A stretch of DNA of 64,000 nt from Spirochaetales bacterium. GTDB taxonomy: Bacteria; Spirochaetota; Spirochaetia; Sphaerochaetales; Sphaerochaetaceae. Numbering within the stretch: the first letter of the stretch is position 1; the number at the start of each line of letters is the position of its first letter. This document shows positions 17,378 to 26,147 of this stretch, piece by piece. The stretch covers positions 23,977 to 87,976 of the forward strand of contig JAQYHB010000039.1 in the NCBI GenBank assembly GCA_028722305.1. Direction: 5' to 3'. The notes under the pieces are model-generated. The model saw nothing but the letters and a program-made list of their open reading frames with translations, ran no database searches and was not told the origin of the DNA. A program made the translations under genes and the position numbers.

Positions 17378-18571
17378 TCAGCCAAGCAACTTGAGCAGGA
17401 CAGGAAAGGCGATGATGGTGCCGATCGAGCTTCCGACCGAACAGGTCAGGAAGACGAGCAGGGCGTGCAGGATCCGGTTCTTGTACCAGGCGGAGACATG
17501 GGTGGCGTCCTCGGCCAAGTCCTCGAAGTCGCGCACCTTCGGTTTGCGGAGTGTCGCCTCGACTAGGCCGCTTACGATACCGACGCCGATGGTGGGGTTC
17601 AGGCTGGTGAAGGGGCTGGCCAAGGCGCTGATGGCGATGTTCAGCGGGTGGGCGAGACCGACAACACCGCCAATAGCGGTGAAGATTGCGTTGACCGTGA
17701 TCCAGTAGCCGAACATCTTCGCTCCCTGTTGCCAGCCGGCGTGGGCGAAGCCCCAGGCTATGATGGCGATGATTGCGGCTGGAATCAGGAAGCCGACCAC
17801 TTTGCTTGCCTTCGATGCCGGAGGCACCTCGCTGATGCGCTTCAGGTCTGCAGTCGGGAGGCCCTTCTCATAGACAAGGAACTGTTTGACGATGCCATTC
17901 TGATGACCGGCACCGATGATGGCGACGATGTTGTTGCCGGGGGCGTTCCAGATGCTGGTCGCCAGATACTGGTCACGTTCGTCGATGAGCACCTGCTTGA
18001 CGGTCGGCAGTTCCTTCGCGAGATCGTTCAGCATGGACTGCATGGTGGCGTTGTTCTTCAGCTGTTCCAGCTCCTCGGGGGTGACTTCCTCCTTGCTGAA
18101 AACTGCCTCGACCAGCTCTCCGAGCAACTTCATCTTGTTCCAGAAAGAGGACTTTCTCCATGCACGTTTCAAAGTGATCTGGATTTCCCTGTCACAAAGG
18201 GAGAAAGGAATATGCTTTTCCTCGGCGATACGGCCGGCGGAGATGATTTCTTCACCGGGCGCGGAACCGGTCTGGTCGCCCATACGTTTCTGATAGCCGG
18301 CGAGGGCCATGTTGGCGATCATGAGGAAGGCCTTGTTGTTCTTGAAGACTTTGCGGATATCCTGGTTCTCCCAGTCCTGGGCTTGGGTCTTGCTTTGCCA
18401 TCTTCCAGGATCAAGCTCGAGGCAGATGTGATCCGGCTTGACCTCGTCGATGACACTCTTGACCTCGTCGACGCTCTTTTGGGAGACATGTGCCGTTCCG
18501 ACCAGGGTGATTGTCTTTCCATTCTTGAAGACCAGTTGTTTTGTATGTTCGCCGAGCTTGTGTGAAATCAT
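17378..18571 (-). CDS. TraB/PrgY-family membrane protein
   Basis: The 397-residue protein begins with a TraB-type soluble domain, recognisable by TLVGTAHVSQKSVDEV near the N-terminus and a later AIIGAGHQNGIVKQ segment. The last 150 residues form about four hydrophobic segments starting at VVGFLIPAAIIAIIAWGF. Plasmid TraB/PrgY proteins shut down peptide pheromone in enterococci. Chromosomal homologues have conserved His and Glu residues suggesting a metal-dependent protease-like fold, but their function is unsettled. The open frame continues upstream, but I place the start at ATG 18571, which fits the family N-terminus. A small gene lies 22 bases upstream on the same strand. Confidence 0.8.
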   Translation of the reverse strand: MISHKLGEHTKQLVFKNGKTITLVGTAHVSQKSVDEVKSVIDEVKPDHICLELDPGRWQSKTQAQDWENQDIRKVFKNNKAFLMIANMALAGYQKRMGDQTGSAPGEEIISAGRIAEEKHIPFSLCDREIQITLKRAWRKSSFWNKMKLLGELVEAVFSKEEVTPEELEQLKNNATMQSMLNDLAKELPTVKQVLIDERDQYLATSIWNAPGNNIVAIIGAGHQNGIVKQFLVYEKGLPTADLKRISEVPPASKASKVVGFLIPAAIIAIIAWGFAHAGWQQGAKMFGYWITVNAIFTAIGGVVGLAHPLNIAISALASPFTSLNPTIGVGIVSGLVEATLRKPKVRDFEDLAEDATHVSAWYKNRILHALLVFLTCSVGSSIGTIIAFPVLLKLLG

Positions 18572-18593
18572 GGTGAGGTCAATGATACTCCCA

Positions 18594-19019
18594 TCATCCC
18601 TCGCAGGGCAACCAAAGAAGCTGTACGACAATCTCCAGCGCGTTTTCCTTGATGACCCGGATATACAACGGTCCACCGCTTCGCTCCGCCACGTAGGGAT
18701 TCAGTTCCCTTCTGATTTCGTTTTGGTCGGGAAGGTATTCCAGTTGCTCGAAGCGCCAGCGTCCCGGCTCGATGGCGAAGTCGTGGGGTTTCCGCTTGTC
18801 GGCGATTCCTTCTTCAATCCGGTTCTTGTCCTCTTCGTTCGGCGCGTCAGCCCATCCGTACCTGGCGACCGACAAATCCGGACGCGTCTCGAGGCAGAGC
18901 TCGCACCCTGTCTCCATCGTGTCCGCCTTCTCCAAGGTGGATTGCCAGCAGGCCTCCAGGCTGTCGCTTGGAAGGGGTAGCTGTTTGTATGGAATTTGTT
19001 GGAACAAATGGAGTATCAT
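18594..19019 (-). CDS. small protein of unknown function upstream of the TraB-family gene
   Basis: A 141-residue product starts at ATG 19019 (MILHLFQQIPYKQLPLPS) and ends 22 bases before the TraB-family start, so the two probably form an operon. The open frame runs much further upstream, but that part only shadows the opposite-strand metallopeptidase. I see no known motif. The sequence is soluble, charged and protein-like, with PGRWRFEQLEYLPDQN and a strand-like C-terminus PLYIRVIKENALEIVVQLLW. The start overlaps the 5' end of the divergent metallopeptidase gene. Without this gene, about 430 bases would be empty. Confidence 0.6.
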   Translation of the reverse strand: MILHLFQQIPYKQLPLPSDSLEACWQSTLEKADTMETGCELCLETRPDLSVARYGWADAPNEEDKNRIEEGIADKRKPHDFAIEPGRWRFEQLEYLPDQNEIRRELNPYVAERSGGPLYIRVIKENALEIVVQLLWLPCEG

Positions 19020-19709
19020 GCCCAAAAGATAATGAAAACAACCGGCAAAGTACAGCAATACGACTACACGCTTATCTATCGTCGTGGAGCCCGCAGGATC
19101 GTGCTCCGCTACGATGTACACGGAGCCCTGCACGCCAGCGCTCCCTACTATACCCCGAAGCATGAGGTGGAGAGGTTCATCCTCCTGTCGATTCCAAAGC
19201 TTGAGAAGATGCGGAAACCTGAAGCGAGCTGGCAACCCGGCATGGAACTCACCCTTTCTGGCGAACGTATCACGCTGGCTTTTGACGAACATGCGGGAAA
19301 GCCTTGCTTGCGTGAAGGAAAACTCTTCGTGATGCCAGGTTCCCGGGAAGAGGTGTCCGGACGGGTCAAACGCTATTACCACGATGCCACCAAGAAACGG
19401 GTCGTCCCGCTTGTCGACAGGTGGTGCCGGAAACTGGGACTGACCATCGGGCGGATTTCCATCCGGGACAGCCATCGGGTCTGGGCGAGTTGCTCGCGGA
19501 AGGGCAATCTCAATTTCTCCCTGCGTTGCGCCGGCTTGGGGGACGAGGACCTCTCCTATCTGGTCCTGCACGAGCTGGACCATCGGGTCAACTTCAATCA
19601 TGGTCCCCTGTTTCACGCCTTTCTGGACCTGCACATGCCTGACTGGCGTCTGCGGGAAAGGCACCTGTCGGCCATGCAGCCTAGGTGCGACGTGTTTGGA
19701 GGAAGATGA
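19008..19709 (+). CDS. YgjP-like (DUF45) metallopeptidase-fold protein
   Basis: The 233-residue protein carries the zinc-binding HELDH motif, followed by a third ligand in NFNHGPLFHAF near residue 210, and the upstream YYTPKHEVERFILLSIPKLEK segment of the YgjP/DUF45 family. The family resembles minimal zinc peptidases (E. coli YgjP has also been reported as a UTP pyrophosphatase), so the reaction is uncertain. Possible starts are TTG 18996, ATG 19008 and ATG 19032; none has a good ribosome-binding site. The stop overlaps the radical SAM start (TGATG), which indicates coupling. Confidence 0.75.
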   Translation: MEYHAQKIMKTTGKVQQYDYTLIYRRGARRIVLRYDVHGALHASAPYYTPKHEVERFILLSIPKLEKMRKPEASWQPGMELTLSGERITLAFDEHAGKPCLREGKLFVMPGSREEVSGRVKRYYHDATKKRVVPLVDRWCRKLGLTIGRISIRDSHRVWASCSRKGNLNFSLRCAGLGDEDLSYLVLHELDHRVNFNHGPLFHAFLDLHMPDWRLRERHLSAMQPRCDVFGGR

Positions 19710-21979
19710 TGAGAGTGCTAATCATGCGGCTTTCCCCGTTCCGCGATGTGGTGAAGTCCACCCCCCACCAGTTCCTGTACGGCGAGTGCGCCCGGGTGCT
19801 TCCCGACGGGGATATCGATTTTGTCTTCCTGCCAAACGCTGCCGAGCGTGAGCGCCTTTCCACGCTCCGTGGATCGCGTACCGGGTTGGAGGCATCCAAA
19901 TTTGACCTGATTCTGGTCTCGAACAGCTATGCGGTCGAGCTCATCAACCTTCCCAGCATGCTGCGCTACGCCCGTATCCCCTACCGGCACAGCCAGCGGG
20001 TACAGGATCCTGCCTCTCCGCTGATTGTCATGGGCGGTTCCAACGCCATGGCCAGCCAAGGAGTGCTGTACAGTGCCGACGACGCCTTTGTTGACGCGCT
20101 CTATTTCGGAGAGGGGGAAGGCAACACCACGCGCCTGATATCCGAGCTTCTCAAGGCTCCCAGAGACCAATGGCGCCAGACGCTTTCCTCCTTGGAGGGA
20201 AAGATTACTGGGCTAATGGTGGTGGGAAACAACCATGCCTCCGTCAAGAAGGCGATTCTCCAGGATACAAGCCATGACTGGCTTTCCACTGCGAAACAGT
20301 ATCTGTTCGACAGTCCCGAGGCGACCACCTCTCGTCTGCAGATCAGCTATGGATGCCCCTATTTCTGCACGTTCTGTTTCGAGGGGTGGGAACGCAAGCC
20401 ATACCGGGAAGTTCCTTACGTGGAGCTGGAAAAGGCCGCCCGAGGGCTGAAAAGGGAGACCGGAAGCGACACCTTGGAAATCACCAGTTTCAATTTCAAC
20501 ACCCACCACGACGTGGTCAGGCTGATGAGCGGGCTGAACAAGATCTTCTTCCGGGTCAATTTCATGAGCCAGCGGGCCGATATCCTCGCAGCTCATCCCG
20601 AGTTGCTCCCCTTCGAGGTTGCCAGCGACAAGCGCCAGTTCACCATCGGCGTCGAGGGCATCAGCGAACGGATGCGGGCTTACTTCCACAAGAACCTGGA
20701 CCGCCAGACCTTCCTGAAGGTGTTGGATCAGATGCTCTCGCAAAACATCCGCGAGGTGAAGCTCTTTTTCATCCTTTCCGGTCTGGAGGAAGACGAGGAT
20801 ATCGCTGATTTCCAGCGATTGCTGGAAAGTATCAAGAAGGTCCGCGAGAAACGGAACCGTGGCATACGCATCCTCTGTTCGTTCGGACTTTTGGTCCGCA
20901 TGCCCTTCACCCCGCTGCGCTACGCCCCGTTGCTGATGAGGGAGGAGTTGTGGGAACCGGTTGTGGAGAAGGTCAAGCGGGCTACCGAGCAGGGTGGCTA
21001 CGAATTCAGGCTTACCTATCCCTACAAGGAATACTTCCTTTCCCAGGCCTTGGTCATGACCAACCAACATGTCGCCCCTGCGCTCGAGGCGATGGCGGAG
21101 GTGGCTCTGGTTTACGACGGCAGCCTCCCTGAAGGAACTTGGGAACTGTTCGAGAAGCTGTTTCCCATGACGGAAGACCTGACCCGGGAAAAGCCTGAGG
21201 ATTGGTCTTTCGCCTACGGCTTTATCGACTGTGGAATCCCATCGAAAGTGCTCTTCAACCGGTATGTGGACGCGAAGGAGGGAAGGCAACATCCCACCTG
21301 CATGGGCGGAAACTGCCAGGGGTGCGGGGCATGCGACCAGCGCCAGCGCGAAACGTTAGCCAACCACACGATTCCCATGCCGGGAATGATGGACGGGCGG
21401 GAGCTGGAGGCGCTGATGAAAGCCAAGGCACAGGCGAAACCGTTTTTTGTGAAAATGGAAATTCCCGAGCAGTACACCACTGCGTACAAGGAAACGAAGG
21501 CCGCATACGTCATGAGAACGCTGATGATGGCAATCGACAAGGGCGAAGAGGCTATCATGACAGTCCGTGACGCAGGCTTCGACAGTTTGGAAATGATGCG
21601 ATGGTGGGGGGACAACTGGTACGCGGTCTACCCGTTTTCCAATGACAAGCGGGGCGAGGTCGTCCGGGCCCTCGGCAAGGCGGGAATCGTCGCCCAGGAG
21701 ACCGCTCCCGTCCAGAACACCTTACGTGTGGAGATTACAGGGGAACGGGAACAGCTGGACAAGGCGGCGCGTCGGTTGCTGGATGGCATGCATATTCCCT
21801 ATGTCCTTGGTAAGAGTGAAGGGAAGAACTTGTATGGCATCCCGCCGAAATTCCAGAAAAAGCATATCGTGGAATCCTGTATAGTTCAGGGAAATGTGCT
21901 AAGGTTGGAAGGAACGAGCAAAATACAGTTTTCTCCGCTTGCGCGTAGCGGCCTTGTGGCCCACATCAAGCAGGCGTGA
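19709..21979 (+). CDS. radical SAM protein with B12-binding-like N-terminus
   Basis: This protein of about 756 residues has an N-terminal Rossmann-like region (FDLILVSNSYAVELINLPSML, PLIVMGGSNAM) resembling B12-binding radical SAM enzymes but without an obvious DxHxxG. The radical SAM cluster motif is CPYFCTFC (CxxxCxxC). A second cysteine group, CMGGNCQGCGACDQ, in the C-terminal half could bind another cluster. GGAGG lies six bases before ATG 19709, so this start is preferred over ATG 19706. The substrate is unknown. It is coupled to the YgjP-like gene and followed after 17 bases by a flavodiiron protein. Confidence 0.8.
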   Translation: MRVLIMRLSPFRDVVKSTPHQFLYGECARVLPDGDIDFVFLPNAAERERLSTLRGSRTGLEASKFDLILVSNSYAVELINLPSMLRYARIPYRHSQRVQDPASPLIVMGGSNAMASQGVLYSADDAFVDALYFGEGEGNTTRLISELLKAPRDQWRQTLSSLEGKITGLMVVGNNHASVKKAILQDTSHDWLSTAKQYLFDSPEATTSRLQISYGCPYFCTFCFEGWERKPYREVPYVELEKAARGLKRETGSDTLEITSFNFNTHHDVVRLMSGLNKIFFRVNFMSQRADILAAHPELLPFEVASDKRQFTIGVEGISERMRAYFHKNLDRQTFLKVLDQMLSQNIREVKLFFILSGLEEDEDIADFQRLLESIKKVREKRNRGIRILCSFGLLVRMPFTPLRYAPLLMREELWEPVVEKVKRATEQGGYEFRLTYPYKEYFLSQALVMTNQHVAPALEAMAEVALVYDGSLPEGTWELFEKLFPMTEDLTREKPEDWSFAYGFIDCGIPSKVLFNRYVDAKEGRQHPTCMGGNCQGCGACDQRQRETLANHTIPMPGMMDGRELEALMKAKAQAKPFFVKMEIPEQYTTAYKETKAAYVMRTLMMAIDKGEEAIMTVRDAGFDSLEMMRWWGDNWYAVYPFSNDKRGEVVRALGKAGIVAQETAPVQNTLRVEITGEREQLDKAARRLLDGMHIPYVLGKSEGKNLYGIPPKFQKKHIVESCIVQGNVLRLEGTSKIQFSPLARSGLVAHIKQA

Positions 21980-21996
21980 GGGAGAAGGAGCGAGAG

Positions 21997-23217
21997 ATGC
22001 AGAAGCCAGACGAGCTTGCGCAAAATGTATATCGAGTTTCAGCCAAAATCGGAAGCAGGGACCTGTTCGAGGGAATCTGGCCGATTCCCCAGGGGGTCAT
22101 GCTTAACGCCTATGTGCTCAAGGGCGGGAAAAAGAACGTGCTGATCGACTTGGTCAAGGACTGGGATGGCGCGTGTGATGCCATAGAGAGCCAGATGCAG
22201 CAACTGGGGCTGAAAGTTTCCGATATCGACGTGCTGGTAATCAACCACATGGAACCCGACCACACCGGAGCCCTCGCGTCGTTGGTCGCCAAGAATCCGA
22301 ACGTGGAGATCTATGCCACCGACAAGTCGGTTCCGTTGCTGAAGGCCTTCTACGGAGTGACGACCAACATCCATCCGGTCAAGGACGGGGAGACACTGGA
22401 TATCGGCGGCCGTACCCTGCAGTTCTTCGTGACTCCGAATGTCCACTGGCCGGAGACGATGATGACCTATGATATCGAGGACCAGATCCTGTTCAGCTGT
22501 GACGCCTTCGGAGCCTACGGCCGATACGACCACTGCTTCCATGACGAGCTGGACAGGGAAGAGCTGGAATTGCTGTCCACCGAGACGGAACGCTACTATG
22601 CCAACATCGTCGCTGCCTTCAGCCCATTCGTCACCCGCGCCATCAAGAAGCTGACCGACGCCAAAGTGGGGCTCAAGGTGGTCGCACCGAGCCATGGCGT
22701 GGTCTGGAGGAAAAACCCGCTTGAAGTCGTTGGCTGGTACGCGAGACTGGCAAGCTATGCTACCGGACCGCGCGAGAAGGAAATCACCTTGGTCTGGTCC
22801 AGCATGTATGGCAACACCGAGTGCATGGTCGAGACAATCCGTAAGGCAGTCAGCGATGCGGGGGTGGTGCTCCACGAAATCCGCATTCCCCAAACCCATG
22901 TCTCCTACGTGCTGGAGAAGGCCTGGCGGTCCAGTGGTGTCATCTTCGGAATGCCGACCTACACGTACAAGATGTTCCCGCCGATGTATGACGTGATGGA
23001 CGAGATGGAGCGAAGTCGTTTCACCGGGCGCAAGACGATGCGTTTCGGGTCCTTCGGCTGGTCTGGAGGAGCCCAGAAACAGTTTGACGAATTCATCGAG
23101 TCGATGAAGTTCGAGCACGAGGGCAATGTCGAGTTCCAGGGCCATCCGACGGAAGAGGACAAGAAGAAGGCCTATGACATGGCTTTCAAGCTTGCCACTG
23201 AAATCAAGAACGGTTGA
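21997..23217 (+). CDS. flavodiiron protein (A-type flavoprotein)
   Basis: This 406-residue protein combines a metallo-beta-lactamase-like diiron domain and a flavodoxin domain. All expected diiron ligands are present: HMEPDH (His84, Glu86, Asp88, His89), His150 in NVHWPET, Asp169 in SCDAFG and His233 in APSHGVVW. The flavodoxin part opens with LVWSSMYGNTE, which binds FMN phosphate. Such enzymes reduce O2 to water or NO to N2O in anaerobes. AAGGAG lies six bases before ATG 21997, which I prefer over GTG 21976. It is the last gene of the YgjP-radical SAM operon; its electron donor is not nearby. Confidence 0.93.
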   Translation: MQKPDELAQNVYRVSAKIGSRDLFEGIWPIPQGVMLNAYVLKGGKKNVLIDLVKDWDGACDAIESQMQQLGLKVSDIDVLVINHMEPDHTGALASLVAKNPNVEIYATDKSVPLLKAFYGVTTNIHPVKDGETLDIGGRTLQFFVTPNVHWPETMMTYDIEDQILFSCDAFGAYGRYDHCFHDELDREELELLSTETERYYANIVAAFSPFVTRAIKKLTDAKVGLKVVAPSHGVVWRKNPLEVVGWYARLASYATGPREKEITLVWSSMYGNTECMVETIRKAVSDAGVVLHEIRIPQTHVSYVLEKAWRSSGVIFGMPTYTYKMFPPMYDVMDEMERSRFTGRKTMRFGSFGWSGGAQKQFDEFIESMKFEHEGNVEFQGHPTEEDKKKAYDMAFKLATEIKNG

Positions 23218-23244
23218 GTTCTAGACGACAGAAATGGAAAAGAA

Positions 23245-23266
23245 CGTGGCGGGGAAACCCGCCACG
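23245..23266. terminator. bidirectional terminator
   Basis: CGTGGCGGG and CCCGCCACG form a perfect nine-base-pair stem closed by a GAAA tetraloop, between convergent genes. On the minus strand it is followed by TTCTTTTCC; on the plus strand by a weaker CTTGCTTTC. Confidence 0.8.
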
Positions 23267-23273
23267 CTTGCTT

Positions 23274-24416
23274 TCAAGAGTCGCCGGTGATGATGTCGAC
23301 GTAGACCGTATCCCGGTAGTTTCCTGCAGGAAGGTTGAGGTTGTCAGTATTGACGAACGATGCGTTGACCAATTTCCTGATCGGGATGGCCTCTCCCTTG
23401 GGTACAGACAGGGTGATGGTCTGGTTCGGGTCGTTCAACGTCTGCTGGCCTGAAACGTCAAGCCTGACCAGAAAGGCGTTGTGGTTGTTTTTGTCGTCAT
23501 CCAGATGCAGGTAGTAGAGGCTGTGTCCCGTACCAACCGGATCGTTGTCGTACATGGCGATCTTCAGGTTGTAGTCTTTGCTGGGAGCCTTGTTGTTGTT
23601 CGTGGTGATTTCCAGTTTCGCGACCGGCTGTTTCACCCCAGACTTGCCGGAGTCAATCATCTCCGTGTTTTCCACCACGGACAGCGCGAGGGTCTGCTTC
23701 TCGGGTTTTACCGCGTCATTGCGATAGGTTTCCTCGGTGGAAGGAACCTTCGCCCCTCCCCAATAGTCGAACTCGTCCGTACCGTTGTCCAGGATAAGAT
23801 CCTTCCGGTTGTTGTACAGGTCGTAACAGTATTGGACAGAGGCCATCTGCAGGTTGACGTCCTGGAAATAAATCGGAGAGTCTTTTGCGTAGGATTCCAA
23901 GCCCCACGTCGTGTAGAGGTAGAATTCCACCTCGATACGGGTATCCTGCTTGATCTCGGTGTGTGTCTCGGGACCACTGATCTGTAGCCAATTTCCCCAG
24001 GAGTCTACGTTGAGGGCGAGGACCTGAGGGGCCAGCACGACATTGTTCTTCTTGATGCCGATGGCAAGCTGGACTTGGGAGACATGGGTTTGTCCTGCCA
24101 CCTCCCAGGTGGCGGTAGACCTGATGCTGTTGGTCGTGTAGGGCGAGCTTAAGACGATATAGTAGACTGGAGGATTTCCGTCCGGCTTGATGTCGATGGT
24201 GAGCTTGCCAAGATGGTAGAAGAGCGCATTCTGTCTATTGCCGATCCTGTAGTTGTTGTAATAGGCCTGGATGTCGGGGGAAAGATCGCTCCACAAATGC
24301 CAGATTCCGCGTTCCGCGGTTGCAGGCACATAGGCGCCGGTGATGTTCAAGGCCGTTATCGGCAGAAGGAAGAGAAGCGATATGCAAAATATGAAAAGAA
24401 ATCTTTTCAGCTTCAT
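23274..24416 (-). CDS. exported protein of unknown function
   Basis: The 380-residue product starts MKLKRFLFIFCISLLFLLPI, a clear signal peptide without a lipobox cysteine, preceded by AGGAA. The mature part is rich in Asn, Thr, Tyr and strand-like segments. Its C-terminus (LNLPAGNYRDTVYVDIITGDS) resembles the terminal strand of spore-coat-U/fimbrial-type beta-sandwich domains. It is therefore probably a periplasmic or surface beta-rich protein; that is inference from style, not a confirmed family. The gene stands alone, convergent with the flavodiiron gene, and its upstream flank is a 276-base gap after pepD. Confidence 0.65.
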   Translation of the reverse strand: MKLKRFLFIFCISLLFLLPITALNITGAYVPATAERGIWHLWSDLSPDIQAYYNNYRIGNRQNALFYHLGKLTIDIKPDGNPPVYYIVLSSPYTTNSIRSTATWEVAGQTHVSQVQLAIGIKKNNVVLAPQVLALNVDSWGNWLQISGPETHTEIKQDTRIEVEFYLYTTWGLESYAKDSPIYFQDVNLQMASVQYCYDLYNNRKDLILDNGTDEFDYWGGAKVPSTEETYRNDAVKPEKQTLALSVVENTEMIDSGKSGVKQPVAKLEITTNNNKAPSKDYNLKIAMYDNDPVGTGHSLYYLHLDDDKNNHNAFLVRLDVSGQQTLNDPNQTITLSVPKGEAIPIRKLVNASFVNTDNLNLPAGNYRDTVYVDIITGDS

Positions 24417-24692
24417 TGGTTTTCCTGATTTGCAAAATAGTAACAATATGCTTGGCTCGTCAAGTCTTCTCGGCGCAACATGCTGCAAGAAAAAGATATC
24501 AAAATGGAGGCATCTTGTTCCGCTTTTGAATATCCGTGTATAGCAAAAAAGGATTTCTGTACATGCACCGACCGGGAGCTTGGCAGGAAGGCAGTCCGTT
24601 TGCCATCAAAGACCCGTAGGAAAAGCGGATTCCAGAAAAGGCGCTGGTCGCCGGAGCCTTGGTCGGGGTTCCGGCAATCAGGATGCGCGCCC
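24417..24692. other. gap between pepD and the exported-protein gene
   Basis: No convincing coding sequence or RNA gene is seen. On the minus strand, GCCGGA...TCCGGC soon after the pepD stop could form a weak hairpin. The remainder presumably carries the promoter of the exported-protein gene. Confidence 0.4.
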
Positions 24693-26132
24693 TCATTCAA
24701 GAACGGAAAGCAGGTGCTTCACGTAGTCTGCCGCACGTTCGCTCGAGGAGATGGACAGATGCTCGTCCACCGAATGAATGCCACGCATCTGTGGCCCGAA
24801 GGAAACGCTGTCCATCCCTTTGACCTTGCTGTTGATGATTCCACACTCCAATCCCGCGTGGATGGCAGTGACCACCATATCCTTGCCGGTATATTCCTTG
24901 TAGACCTTGGCGGCGGTGGCGGCCAGTTTGCTCTTGGTGTCTGGCTCCCATGATGGATAGGCGGCGTCGACGACGACCTGCATGCCGGCACCCCGCATGA
25001 CCTCCCCTATCAGGTCGCTGACCAGATACTTGCGACTCTCGACCGAGGACCTCTGGCTTGTGGTGGCGAAGAACTTTCCTTCCTTCATCGACACGATGGC
25101 GAGATTGCTGGAAGTCTCGACAAGGCCTTGCAACGTCTGGCTCATCGCGTAGACGCCATGGAAGGTGAGGAACAGCATCCTGACGAAGGAGGCGCTCTGG
25201 CTCTGGTCCGCAGCCTCTTTGGCTGCCGGAGTCTTGGTCAGGGTTACGGCAAGCTGCGGGTCGCTGACCCGATACTCGTTCTTGATCGTCTCGGCCGTCT
25301 CCTGGATGCGTCGCTCAAAGGCCTTGGACTCCTCATCTGGAATCTGGAAAGAGACCTTGCAGGAGGAGGGGATGACATTCATTCTCGTGCCGCCATCGAA
25401 GGAACTCAGCATGATTCGCTCCTGGCCGTGGAGCAGTCGCGCCGCTACCTTGATGGCGTTTGCCCGCTCCTTGTGGATTTCGTCCCCGGAGTGGCCGCCA
25501 CGCAACCCGCCCACCGTGAGGGTATAGCCCTTCCAGCCGGAAGGAACCTTTGCCGCCTTGTATTCCATGGATCCCGTGGTGTGCAGTCCGCCGGCGCAGC
25601 CGATGAAGAGGACTCCCTCGTTCTCGCTATCCAGGTTGAGCAGCAGTCTGCTCCGCACATCCCTGCCATCGAGACCGTTGGCTCCATCCATGCCGGTTTC
25701 CTCGCTGACCGTGTAGATCAGCTCGAGCGGGCCATGCTTGCAGGCCGGGTCGGTCAGCACGTCAAGGCCGATGGCGATGGCGATGCCATCGTCACCACCC
25801 AGGCTGGTATCCTTCGCTGCCAGCCAGTCGCCGTCCACCTCCACGTCGATCGGATCTTTGGTGAAATCATGGCCGCTACCCTCGCGCTTGACGCAGACCA
25901 TGTCCATGTGGCCTTGGAGCGCCACAGGGGTGTGGTTTTCATATCCTGGCGTCGCGTTGGCGCGGATGAAGACATTGCCGATCTTGTCACTGAAGGCTTC
26001 GAAACCGTGCTCCTTGGCCCAGCCGAGCAACCAGGAACGGACTCCTGCCTCATTACCGCTCTCGCGGGGGATGGTCTCCAGTTTCAAGAAATATTTCCAC
26101 AGGTTTTTCTTTTCTAAATCCGTAATCGTCAC
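24693..26132 (-). CDS. pepD: cytosolic aminoacyl-histidine dipeptidase (PepD-type, M20)
   Basis: This 479-residue M20 metallopeptidase has the motifs LQGHMDMV (zinc His and Asp), SLGGDDGIA (bridging Asp), VSEETGMDGA (catalytic Glu and zinc Glu) and a C-terminal IHAGLECGI. It hydrolyses Xaa-His and other dipeptides in the cytoplasm. It starts with GTG 26132 behind GAGGAG and lies 15 bases after nagA, so the two are cotranscribed, an unusual pairing of peptide and amino-sugar breakdown that would fit peptidoglycan or mucin-derived material. The length is normal. Confidence 0.93.
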   Translation of the reverse strand: MTITDLEKKNLWKYFLKLETIPRESGNEAGVRSWLLGWAKEHGFEAFSDKIGNVFIRANATPGYENHTPVALQGHMDMVCVKREGSGHDFTKDPIDVEVDGDWLAAKDTSLGGDDGIAIAIGLDVLTDPACKHGPLELIYTVSEETGMDGANGLDGRDVRSRLLLNLDSENEGVLFIGCAGGLHTTGSMEYKAAKVPSGWKGYTLTVGGLRGGHSGDEIHKERANAIKVAARLLHGQERIMLSSFDGGTRMNVIPSSCKVSFQIPDEESKAFERRIQETAETIKNEYRVSDPQLAVTLTKTPAAKEAADQSQSASFVRMLFLTFHGVYAMSQTLQGLVETSSNLAIVSMKEGKFFATTSQRSSVESRKYLVSDLIGEVMRGAGMQVVVDAAYPSWEPDTKSKLAATAAKVYKEYTGKDMVVTAIHAGLECGIINSKVKGMDSVSFGPQMRGIHSVDEHLSISSSERAADYVKHLLSVLE

Positions 26133-26147
26133 TGTTTTCTTCGCTCC

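Noticed and set aside
19020..19664. 5' part of the long minus-strand frame ending at 18594
   Set aside because: It is antisense to the metallopeptidase; only the part from ATG 19019 looks like a protein.
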